Origin: G963674665 sp964609625
GTDB lineage: Bacteria > Desulfobacterota > Desulfovibrionia > Desulfovibrionales > Desulfovibrionaceae
NCBI GenBank assembly: GCA_964609625.1
Contig: CAZSRS010000011.1
Location: forward strand, 36,063-100,062
DNA length: 64,000 bases
Reading direction: 5' to 3'
The notes beneath the pieces were generated by a model. It made no database searches, was not told the DNA's origin, and worked only from the letters and a program-made list of their open reading frames with translations. The translations under genes and the position numbers were made by a program. Positions 57,678-64,000 of the stretch are shown here, in pieces; position 1 is the stretch's first letter; every line of letters begins with the position of its first letter.

Positions 57678-59045
57678 ATGCAGTGGAAACGCTACGCGCA
57701 GACGATCCTGGCCGGCGCCCTGGGGCTCTCCCTGCTGGTAGGACTGAACGTGCTTGCAGCCAAACAGAACTGGCGCTGGGACACCACCACCTCCAAGCGC
57801 AACTCCCTGGCGCCCGAGACCATCCAGGCACTGAAAAACCTGAGTCAGCCCGTGGTCGCGGCCGCCTTCTACCGCTCCGACGACGGCAAGCAGCAGATCG
57901 AGGACCTCTTCACCCTCTTCAAACGCCACACCGATCTGTTCAGTTACGAGTTCGTGGACCCGGACCGCTCCCCGTTCCGGGCCAGGGAATTGCAGGTGAC
58001 CACCACGGGGAGCGTGGTGCTGCTCAGCGGCGACAAACAGGAAAAGCTGGTACTGCCCGACGAGGAACGCCTGCTCAACGGCCTGATCCGGGTCAGCAGT
58101 CAGCGCCGGGCCAAGCTCTATTTCTCCACCGGCCACGGCGAGGTGGATCCTGCCGGCACGGACAGCAACGCCTGCACCCGTCTGGCCGGCGTGCTCACCG
58201 AGCAGGGCGCGGATGTGGAGAAAATCACCCTGGTACGCGAGGAATCCATACCGGATGACGCCGACGTGCTCTTCATCCTCGGCCCTAGGACCGATTTCGC
58301 GCCCCAGGAACGCAAACTCCTGGACGACTATCTCCAGCGCGGAGGACGTTTGTTCATCGCCCTGGCGGCGGAGCACGAGACCAATCTCGATGACTGGCTG
58401 CCGATCATCGGTCTGGAGAGACTCAACGGCTACACCGTGGACCCGGTGAGCAAGCTGCTGGTGGGCGATCCCATGGCCCCCATTGTCCAGGAGTATGCCC
58501 CGCATCCCATCACCGATGCCTTCACCCTGATGACGGTCTTTCCCACGGCCGCCGCCCTCGGAGCCATCGTGCAGGGTGACGGTCCGGAGCTGACTCAATG
58601 GCTGGGGCGCAGCACGCCCCAGTCCTGGCTGGAAACCGACATCCAGGCCCTGCGCGCTGGCTCCGCGGAATTCGTGCCCGACAGCGACATCGAGGGGCCG
58701 TTGTGGATCGCCGCCGTGTACGAAAAGCGCATCCCCCGCGCCATGGAAGGCGAAGGAGACGGAGAGGCCCCCCTGGCCAGGGCCGTGGTCTTCGCGGACC
58801 AGGACTTCATCACGGACCAGTTCGTTAATACATACGGAAACATGGACCTGGCTCGCAACAGCGCCAACTGGCTCTTGGAGCGCGAGGCCCTGATCACCGT
58901 GACCAAGCCCAAGGCAGCCAACGTCTTCCTGATGCTATCCGTGGGGGAGCGTATTCTTGTCTCCTGGGTGCCCCTGCTGGCCGTGCCGGTGTCCTGCCTG
59001 TTCCTGGCCCTGATCATAGCGCTCATGCGACGCAAGGTGAAATGA
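57678..59045 (+). CDS. GldG-type ABC-associated membrane protein
   Basis: A 455-residue protein anchored by one N-terminal helix (ILAGALGLSLLVGLNVLA) and one C-terminal helix (LVSWVPLLAVPVSCLFLALIIALM). The periplasmic part has the GldG N-terminal pattern ('NSLAPETIQALKNLSQPVVAAAFYRSDD', 'YEFVDPDRSPFRAREL') and an IFT52-like domain ('KLYFSTGHGEVDP', 'DVLFILGPRTDFAPQERKLLDDYLQRGGRLFIAL'). It belongs to the Gld-like ABC system; likely the periplasmic partner that engages envelope substrates. Confidence 0.85.
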   Translation: MQWKRYAQTILAGALGLSLLVGLNVLAAKQNWRWDTTTSKRNSLAPETIQALKNLSQPVVAAAFYRSDDGKQQIEDLFTLFKRHTDLFSYEFVDPDRSPFRARELQVTTTGSVVLLSGDKQEKLVLPDEERLLNGLIRVSSQRRAKLYFSTGHGEVDPAGTDSNACTRLAGVLTEQGADVEKITLVREESIPDDADVLFILGPRTDFAPQERKLLDDYLQRGGRLFIALAAEHETNLDDWLPIIGLERLNGYTVDPVSKLLVGDPMAPIVQEYAPHPITDAFTLMTVFPTAAALGAIVQGDGPELTQWLGRSTPQSWLETDIQALRAGSAEFVPDSDIEGPLWIAAVYEKRIPRAMEGEGDGEAPLARAVVFADQDFITDQFVNTYGNMDLARNSANWLLEREALITVTKPKAANVFLMLSVGERILVSWVPLLAVPVSCLFLALIIALMRRKVK

Positions 59046-59073
59046 GTCTGCCCATGACCGAAGGAGCACCCCT

Positions 59074-60513
59074 TTGAACAAGCGATTGCTCATACTCGCC
59101 GCGCTGGTGGCCGCAATCTGGGCCGCTGTCTTTTTCTGGCCCCAGCCGGTCCAGGAAGAATCCGACTCCGCGGGCTGGCCCCCCTATGACCTGATGCGGA
59201 CCATGCATGTGCGGCAGGAGGCGGAAAACGCCTCACTCATCCTGGAGCGCGATTCTGGAGAATGGTTCCTTTCCCTCCAGGGAGAGGCACCACGATACCG
59301 CGCCGATCGTTCCAGGGTGGAAGCCCTGTTCAATTTCATCAGGGTCAACAAGCCCTTGCGCAGACTGGGCAATGCCTCCCAAGGCAATATACAGGATTTC
59401 GGTCTGGACAACCCACGAAGCGTGCTTACACTGGAGTCTGATACCACGTGGGAGTTGCGCATCGGCGCCAAAAATCCCTCCGGTGACGGTGTGTACGCGA
59501 AAAGCTCCAGCGAGCCCGACGAGGTGCTTCTCCTCGACGTGGGGTACGAAAAACAGACGACACATCAGGCTGGCTATTTCCAGGACCTCCGGCTCCTGGA
59601 CATGGACCCGGAACTGGTGGCGCGCGTGCGTGTGGAAGGTGAAGCCACCTGGGAGATCACTCGCAAGGAGCAGACAATGGTCTTTACCTGGCCCCAGGAA
59701 TTGACCAACTACCAGACGGCACAACCTGAAGTGAACATGTATCTGCACGAGCTCACTTCGGCCAAGGGAGCGGTATTCGATCCGCAGTGGTCTCCCGAGG
59801 GGAGATCGCCGGACCTGACCGTTTCCGTCTGGCGCATGGCCGCCGAGACCCCGGAAGTGCTCCATCTCTACAAGACCGACATCTCTCCTCGGGAATCCCC
59901 TCCCGCATTTGTGGAGCAAGGAGTGAAAACCGGCCTCATGGTTGTTTCCTCCTGGCAGAGCGCGCCTCTCACCCTGGAACCCCAGACATGGAGCAAACTG
60001 ACGAAATCGGCCTTTTCCCTGCGCAAACGCAATGTCGTGGAGTTGGATACCGCCAGTCTCCGGCGTATGGAGCTGAACCCGACGCAGGGGCGAGGGTACA
60101 CGACCCTCGAGGCGTTCAAGAAGGAAAACCTCTGGGAGAGCGCCAACGGTGACAATCTCCTGGGCATGGACGTCATGCTCTGGCGCCTCACGGACCTGAA
60201 GTACGAGGCCGAGCCCAGCCCGCAGCTCCCCACGGGGGCCGGTCTCTCACTGACATGGAAACTGTTCGCCAAAGCCGACGAGTCCACGTCGGTGGTGCGG
60301 TTCTACGAAGGCGCCTCGTTGTCCGAAGGACAGTGCTGGGCCAACGTCAACGGCGAAAACAAATTTTACCCCGTAAACAACGAACTGCTTCTGGACCTGT
60401 TGGCCAAGCTGCCCGCTACCTCCGGGGAGTCTCCGCCCCCTGCCGCGACGAACTCTGCCGCCCCGCCCGCGGAACCCTTCGCAGGCCAGAACAATGCCAC
60501 ACACAAGGAGTGA
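59074..60513 (+). CDS. DUF4340 protein, fourth component of the Gld-like system
   Basis: A 479-residue protein with an N-terminal anchor (LLILAALVAAIWAAVFFWP) and a periplasmic region made of DUF4340-like beta units ('LERDSGEWFL', 'LRRLGNASQGNIQDFGLDNPRSVLTL', 'LRIGAKNPSGDGVYAKSS'). The C-terminus is a short Pro/Ala-rich tail. The start is TTG at 59074 with AAGGAG 7 nt upstream. DUF4340 genes commonly follow gldG in this context (family knowledge). Function unknown. Confidence 0.82.
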   Translation: MNKRLLILAALVAAIWAAVFFWPQPVQEESDSAGWPPYDLMRTMHVRQEAENASLILERDSGEWFLSLQGEAPRYRADRSRVEALFNFIRVNKPLRRLGNASQGNIQDFGLDNPRSVLTLESDTTWELRIGAKNPSGDGVYAKSSSEPDEVLLLDVGYEKQTTHQAGYFQDLRLLDMDPELVARVRVEGEATWEITRKEQTMVFTWPQELTNYQTAQPEVNMYLHELTSAKGAVFDPQWSPEGRSPDLTVSVWRMAAETPEVLHLYKTDISPRESPPAFVEQGVKTGLMVVSSWQSAPLTLEPQTWSKLTKSAFSLRKRNVVELDTASLRRMELNPTQGRGYTTLEAFKKENLWESANGDNLLGMDVMLWRLTDLKYEAEPSPQLPTGAGLSLTWKLFAKADESTSVVRFYEGASLSEGQCWANVNGENKFYPVNNELLLDLLAKLPATSGESPPPAATNSAAPPAEPFAGQNNATHKE

Positions 60514-60515
60514 TC

Positions 60516-60788
60516 ATGGCCCGGATTACCGTTGAAGACTGCCAGAACCAGGTGGACAACCGTTTCCTGCTGGTGCAGATGGCCATCAAACGCGTGAAGC
60601 TTTATCGCGAGGGGTACGACCCCCTGGTGGAGAGCAAGAACAAGGAAGTGGTCACGGCGTTGCGGGAAATCGCCGCTGCCAAGGTGCGCGTTGGCACCAG
60701 CGCGGAAGCGCGGTCAAAAACCCAGGACGAAGAGTCCACGCTGCCCTTGACAAAACCCTTGAATCAGCCCGCAGCTGACCTCATGTAA
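60516..60788 (+). CDS. rpoZ: RNA polymerase omega subunit
   Basis: A 90-residue protein with the omega signature: MARITVEDCQNQVDNRFLLVQMAIKRVKLY and 'DPLVESKNKEVVTALREIAAAKV'. Omega helps assemble beta' into RNA polymerase and forms one ppGpp site. The AAGGAG at 60505-60510, within the end of the DUF4340 gene, is its ribosome site. dnaJ starts 6 nt after its stop. Confidence 0.94.
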   Translation: MARITVEDCQNQVDNRFLLVQMAIKRVKLYREGYDPLVESKNKEVVTALREIAAAKVRVGTSAEARSKTQDEESTLPLTKPLNQPAADLM

Positions 60789-60794
60789 TGCGCC

Positions 60795-61949
60795 ATGGCA
60801 ACGAAACGGGATTATTACGAGGTGTTGGAGGTAGCGCGCGGCGCCGATGCCGACGAAATCAAACGCGCCTATCGCAAGATGGCCATGCAATATCATCCGG
60901 ACCGCAATCCGGGTGATGCCGAGGCGGAAGCGCGGTTCAAGGAGGCTGCCGAGGCCTACGAGGTCTTGCGCGATCCCCAGAAACGCGCCCGCTACGATCA
61001 GTTCGGCCATGAAGGGCTCTCGGCCAACGGTTTCCAGGGATTCTCCAACGCCGAGGACATCTTCGGAGCATTCGGCGACATCTTCACCGAATTCTTCGGC
61101 TTCAGCTCTGCACGCTCGCGTGGTCCCAGACCCCAGGCCGGCTCAGACCTGCGCTACAACCTGAGCATGTCCTTCCGCGATGCGGCCAAGGGCTTTGAAA
61201 CCACCCTCAAGATTCCCAAGAACGTCACTTGTCACGAGTGTGACGGCTCTGGCGCGGCCCCCGGCTCCTCGCCCGAGACCTGCGCCCATTGCGGTGGTTC
61301 CGGACAAGTGTACCAGGCCCAGGGCTTTTTCCGCATCGCCATGACCTGCCCAGTCTGCCGCGGCGAGGGTAAGATCATCCGCGACCACTGCAAGACCTGC
61401 CGCGGCATGGGGCAGGTGCAGCAGACGCGCGAACTCTCCGTGCGCATCCCGGCCGGAGTGGACAACGGCAGTCGCCTGCGCCTGCGCGGCGAGGGCGAAC
61501 CCGGCATCCACGGCGGCCCTCCGGGCGATCTCTACGTGGTGCTCACGGTGGAAGAGGACAGCACCTTCCGCCGTCAGGGCCAGGATCTGATCTACTCCAC
61601 CGAAATCGACATCGTGCAAGCCATCCTGGGCGACAAGATCGAGGTGCCCTCCCTGGACGCCCCCGTAATCCTGGACATCCCCAAGGGTACGCAGAGCGGC
61701 GAGGTCTTCAAACTCAAGTCCCTGGGCCTGCCCTATCTTGGCAGCACGCACAATGGCGATTTGCTTGTGGAAGTCAAGGTCAAGATACCCTCCAGCGTCA
61801 CCAGGAAACAGGAGGAGTTGTTGCGCGAGTTCCAGTCCCTGGAAAATCAGCGCCCCTTGCAGAAGGTCAAGAATTTTTTCTCGGGCAAAAAGGGCAAGTC
61901 GGGTCGAGCTGGCAAGAACGGCTCGACGGACCAGGCCGCCAGCGGTTAG
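60795..61949 (+). CDS. dnaJ: Type I DnaJ (Hsp40) co-chaperone
   Basis: A 384-residue protein with the full type I layout. J domain 1-70 with HPD in 'MQYHPDRNPGD'. G/F-rich region ~72-110. Four zinc CxxCxGxG repeats: CHECDGSG, CAHCGGSG, CPVCRGEG, CKTCRGMG. Then the C-terminal beta substrate-binding domains ('IPAGVDNGSRLRLRGEGEPG'). A basic Lys/Gly tail closes the protein. It stimulates DnaK ATPase. It stands 6 nt after rpoZ and far from any dnaK. A small perfect hairpin (TACCGTC-CC-GACGGTA, 61979-61994) lies in the gap to moaC. Confidence 0.95.
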   Translation: MATKRDYYEVLEVARGADADEIKRAYRKMAMQYHPDRNPGDAEAEARFKEAAEAYEVLRDPQKRARYDQFGHEGLSANGFQGFSNAEDIFGAFGDIFTEFFGFSSARSRGPRPQAGSDLRYNLSMSFRDAAKGFETTLKIPKNVTCHECDGSGAAPGSSPETCAHCGGSGQVYQAQGFFRIAMTCPVCRGEGKIIRDHCKTCRGMGQVQQTRELSVRIPAGVDNGSRLRLRGEGEPGIHGGPPGDLYVVLTVEEDSTFRRQGQDLIYSTEIDIVQAILGDKIEVPSLDAPVILDIPKGTQSGEVFKLKSLGLPYLGSTHNGDLLVEVKVKIPSSVTRKQEELLREFQSLENQRPLQKVKNFFSGKKGKSGRAGKNGSTDQAASG

Positions 61950-62030
61950 CAATGCACGACAGACGTCATTGTCCCCGGTACCGTCCCGACGGTATAACCC
62001 CCAACCACAAAGCCTCGAAGGCTGGTCCCC

Positions 62031-62528
62031 ATGCCTGAGAACCAAGATTCCCTCACCCATTTGGACGCCGACGGCCAAGCCCGCATGGTGGACGTCGGCG
62101 CCAAGGCCGAGACCATGCGCCGTGCCGTGGCCGGCTGCCGGATCCGCGTCGCTCCCCACACCCTCGAACTGGTCCGGGACAAGGCCCTGCCCAAGGGCGA
62201 CGTCATCGCCACGGCCCGTATCGCCGGTATCCAGGCTGCCAAGCGCACTGCAGAGCTGATCCCCCTCTGCCACCCCCTGTTCCTGAGCTACGTGGACGTG
62301 CAGCTCTCCATCAACGAGGAGCCCCCAGCCCTGGACATCCGGGCCGAGGCACGCACCTCGGGGCAGACCGGCGTGGAGATGGAGGCCCTGGTGGCAGCCC
62401 AGGTGGCCGCGCTCACGGTCTACGACATGTGCAAGGCAGTGCAGAAGGACATGGTCATCGAAGCCGGCCGGCTGCTGCACAAGTCCGGAGGCAGGAGCGG
62501 TACCTACGAAGCGCCTCTGGAAGAGTAG
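62031..62528 (+). CDS. moaC: Cyclic pyranopterin monophosphate synthase MoaC
   Basis: A 165-residue enzyme of molybdenum/tungsten cofactor synthesis, converting the MoaA product to cPMP. Signature segments: LTHLDADGQARMVDVGAKAET, 'ARIAGIQAAKRTAELIPLCHPL', 'TGVEMEALVAAQVAALTVYDMCKAVQKDMVI' and the C-terminal 'LLHKSGGRSG'. Mo/W enzymes (formate dehydrogenases) are central in sulfate reducers. GAAGG lies upstream of the ATG. It ends before a strong hairpin. Confidence 0.96.
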   Translation: MPENQDSLTHLDADGQARMVDVGAKAETMRRAVAGCRIRVAPHTLELVRDKALPKGDVIATARIAGIQAAKRTAELIPLCHPLFLSYVDVQLSINEEPPALDIRAEARTSGQTGVEMEALVAAQVAALTVYDMCKAVQKDMVIEAGRLLHKSGGRSGTYEAPLEE

Positions 62529-62570
62529 ACGCCCCGGCCGCGCCGATACTCCGTTCGAAATCCAGCGATG

Positions 62571-62595
62571 CTTCCCAGATGGAATCTGGGGAGCT
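62571..62595. terminator. Bidirectional hairpin between moaC and the convergent secreted protein gene
   Basis: GCTTCCCAGAT (62571-62581) and ATCTGGGGAGC (62585-62595) form an 11-bp stem (one G-U pair) with a 3-nt loop in the 98-bp convergent gap. A U-tract is lacking. Confidence 0.55.
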
Positions 62596-62626
62596 TCATG
62601 TTGCGCCTGTTTCCGGCCCCCTGGCG

Positions 62627-63157
62627 TCAATGCGCCTCGTAGGGCAGGGACGAATGGTGCAGGAAGATGCGCAGTTTGCCCTGAGCGTCCCGGATGTAGC
62701 CGAAGGTGAATTCCACCTTTGTTTCCGCCCCCGTGGCCGCGTCCGTGAAGAAGTAGTTGCCTTGGGCCACGGCGTCGCAGTCGTTGAGCACCATATACTG
62801 CTCCTCGAAACGCACCTGAGACCAGGGGTGCAGGGCGAAGCCTTTGTCCTCCGGCAACATTCCTCCCACGAAATAGGAGAGGGCCTCGTCCCTCGTGGTC
62901 CTGAACTGGTCCGCCGCGGCCTTGGTGGGCTTGAACAGCACCGGCTCCAGGTCAAAGGCGTACAGTTCGTCCACCACCTGCCTGGCCAGGGCTTGGTAAT
63001 CGCCCCCTTCGGTGTGGGCCTTGCCGATGGCCACGATGGCCGCTCCCCATTCCTGTTGCGCGGCGAGCACGTCCTCTTTGGTGATCTTCCCTTCGGCCAA
63101 CGCAGGGGCGGCAAGCAGGCAGACAAACAGACAGACGAGCGGCAGGCGGACGTTCAT
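62627..63157 (-). CDS. Small secreted NTF2/SnoaL-like protein
   Basis: A 176-residue protein with a signal peptide (RLPLVCLFVCLLAAPALAEG). The mature part starts with a helix ('ITKEDVLAAQQEWGAAIVAIGKAH', 'YQALARQVVDELYAF') and ends with beta strands ('GNYFFTDAATGAETKVEFTFGYIRDAQGKLRIFLHHSSLPY'), the order expected of NTF2/SnoaL or CaMKII-association-type folds. 'LFKPTKAAADQFRTTRDEALSYF' is reminiscent of periplasmic proteins often labelled with that fold. No catalytic function can be assigned. Confidence 0.75.
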   Translation of the reverse strand: MNVRLPLVCLFVCLLAAPALAEGKITKEDVLAAQQEWGAAIVAIGKAHTEGGDYQALARQVVDELYAFDLEPVLFKPTKAAADQFRTTRDEALSYFVGGMLPEDKGFALHPWSQVRFEEQYMVLNDCDAVAQGNYFFTDAATGAETKVEFTFGYIRDAQGKLRIFLHHSSLPYEAH

Positions 63158-63325
63158 GATCTCCCTCCCAAGGGGCTGAAGTGCAACGGCACGGGCGCGA
63201 CGCTTCCGACACGATGCTGGAAACGAAGAGTAGCGCCATTATACTCGACTACCAACTTCGGACGAGTCTGTTCAGGGGGTGGCAGGTATCGCGATAGTCA
63301 CCCTGCTGTCTGAACTTGTACCGAG

Positions 63326-63358
63326 GACGGCGCGCCCCCCATTGGAGAACGCGCCGTC
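63326..63358 (-). terminator. Hairpin downstream of the DegP-like gene
   Basis: GACGGCGCG (63326-63334) pairs perfectly with CGCGCCGTC (63350-63358) across a 15-nt loop, 30 nt after the minus-strand stop at 63389. No U-tract. Confidence 0.4.
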
Positions 63359-63388
63359 TTGCCGTATCTTCGTCTATAGCGTGGACGC

Positions 63389-64000
63389 CTACTCCACGGG
63401 CAGGGTCTTGAAGAAGTTCTTGCCCTTGCGCTTGAGCAGGAGCATGACCACGCCCTTGTCCTTGCCCTCGGACTGTACCAACTTCTCGAACTCCCCGGGG
63501 GTGTTCACGGCGGTCTGGTTGGCCTCGACGATCACGTCGCCGGCTTGGATGCCGCCATCGTCCGCGGCCGAGCCGGATTCCACCTCGACCACCAGCAGGC
63601 CCTCGGGTTTGTCCAGACCCAAGGCCTTGGCCTCGTTCTTCATCACCGGGCGCACCTTGAGGCCGAGCACGGCTGTCTCGGCCGCCCCGTTGCGAGGCAT
63701 GTCGGACATCTCCGCCACCTTGTCCAGGTCGCGTATGCCAAGGGTCACCTTGAGTTCGCGCTCCTTGCCCTTGCGCCAGACCGTGACCTTGACCGTGGCG
63801 CCGGGGTCGTAGCCGGCGATGAGTTTGGTCAGGTCTCCGGCGCTGCCGATGGTGCGATCGTCGACCTTGAGGATCACGTCACCGGTTTCCATGCCCGCCT
63901 TGTCCGCCGGGTCACCGGGGGTCACGTTGGCCACCAGGGCGCCGTCCTGCGACTTCAGGCCCAGGGCCTTGGCCGAGTTCTCGTCCAGGTTCTGGATGGA
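63389..64000 (-). CDS. DegP/HtrA (Do-family) periplasmic serine protease, C-terminal PDZ part
   Basis: The open frame runs off the right edge, so only ~203 C-terminal residues are present. It shows the end of PDZ1 ('ALVANVTPGDPADKAGMETGDVILKVDDRTIGSAGDLTKLIAGYDPGATVKVTVWRKGK') and a complete PDZ2 ('LGLDKPEGLLVVEVESGSAADDGGIQAGDVIVEANQTAVNTPGEFEKLV'). Two PDZ domains in this spacing are typical of Do-like proteases, which degrade or refold misfolded envelope proteins. The catalytic triad lies outside the window, so activity cannot be checked. Confidence 0.88.
   Translation of the reverse strand, partial: SIQNLDENSAKALGLKSQDGALVANVTPGDPADKAGMETGDVILKVDDRTIGSAGDLTKLIAGYDPGATVKVTVWRKGKERELKVTLGIRDLDKVAEMSDMPRNGAAETAVLGLKVRPVMKNEAKALGLDKPEGLLVVEVESGSAADDGGIQAGDVIVEANQTAVNTPGEFEKLVQSEGKDKGVVMLLLKRKGKNFFKTLPVE

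Overview
The window is GC-rich, densely packed bacterial chromosome. Inference: a deltaproteobacterial sulfate reducer of the Desulfovibrio type (Desulfovibrionales). Support comes from the FMN-binding glutamate-synthase homologue, the YajQ/MATE, rpoZ-dnaJ-moaC and Gld-type ABC gene content, and the terminator style. This rests on recall of related genomes, not on a search. No rRNA, tRNA, insertion sequence or CRISPR array was seen; the one structural RNA is a small (4.5S) SRP RNA.

Layout. 1-5 kb: a two-component pair (soluble NarX-like kinase and a NarL-type regulator cut by the window edge), a glutamate-synthase-like oxidoreductase, then a translationally coupled STAS protein and a divergent MreB paralogue. 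5-7 kb: SRP RNA with promoter and UUCG terminator, then a TSUP exporter and a FadR-type GntR regulator flanked by three matching operator palindromes. 7.4-18.6 kb: MATE pump, YajQ, a secreted two-domain protein and a metallo-beta-lactamase hydrolase on the minus strand, M29 aminopeptidase, a receiver-less sigma54 activator with a GAFTHA loop, and a giant Pro-rich/TPR envelope protein followed by a secreted partner.

18.6-44.2 kb: a ~25 kb minus-strand capsule locus. Reading from its promoter: a 2571-residue reducing polyketide synthase, an alpha-oxoamine synthase (AONS/SPT fold), KpsS, a GNAT, an SDR, a sulfatase/LtaS-type membrane enzyme, KpsM, KpsT, KpsE, KpsD, KpsC, a lipoprotein, KdsB, KdsA, KdsD and a glycosyltransferase-like gene. 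Most upstream junctions are ATGA overlaps. Kdo is made (KdsD, KdsA, KdsB), added to a lipid (KpsC, KpsS) and the polymer exported (KpsMTED). The PKS-AONS-SDR-GNAT module probably builds the lipid acceptor, an amino-alcohol 'sphingoid-like' lipid, by the same chemistry order as fungal fumonisin synthesis. This is the most interesting system in the window. Similar gene sets are known in rhizobial rkp-1 and Burkholderia wcb capsule loci, but the lipid product is not, to my knowledge, defined.

44.3-64 kb: a tiny Pro-rich lipoprotein, a lone STAS protein, an EndoQ-UvrD helicase fusion, a HEAT-repeat protein, a UbiA prenyltransferase, an SdsA-type alkyl sulfatase, a Ub-Mut7C protein divergent from an M48 protease, a Gld-type ABC system (ATPase, permease, GldG, DUF4340), rpoZ, dnaJ, moaC, a small secreted NTF2-like protein, and the PDZ end of a DegP/HtrA protease running off the window.
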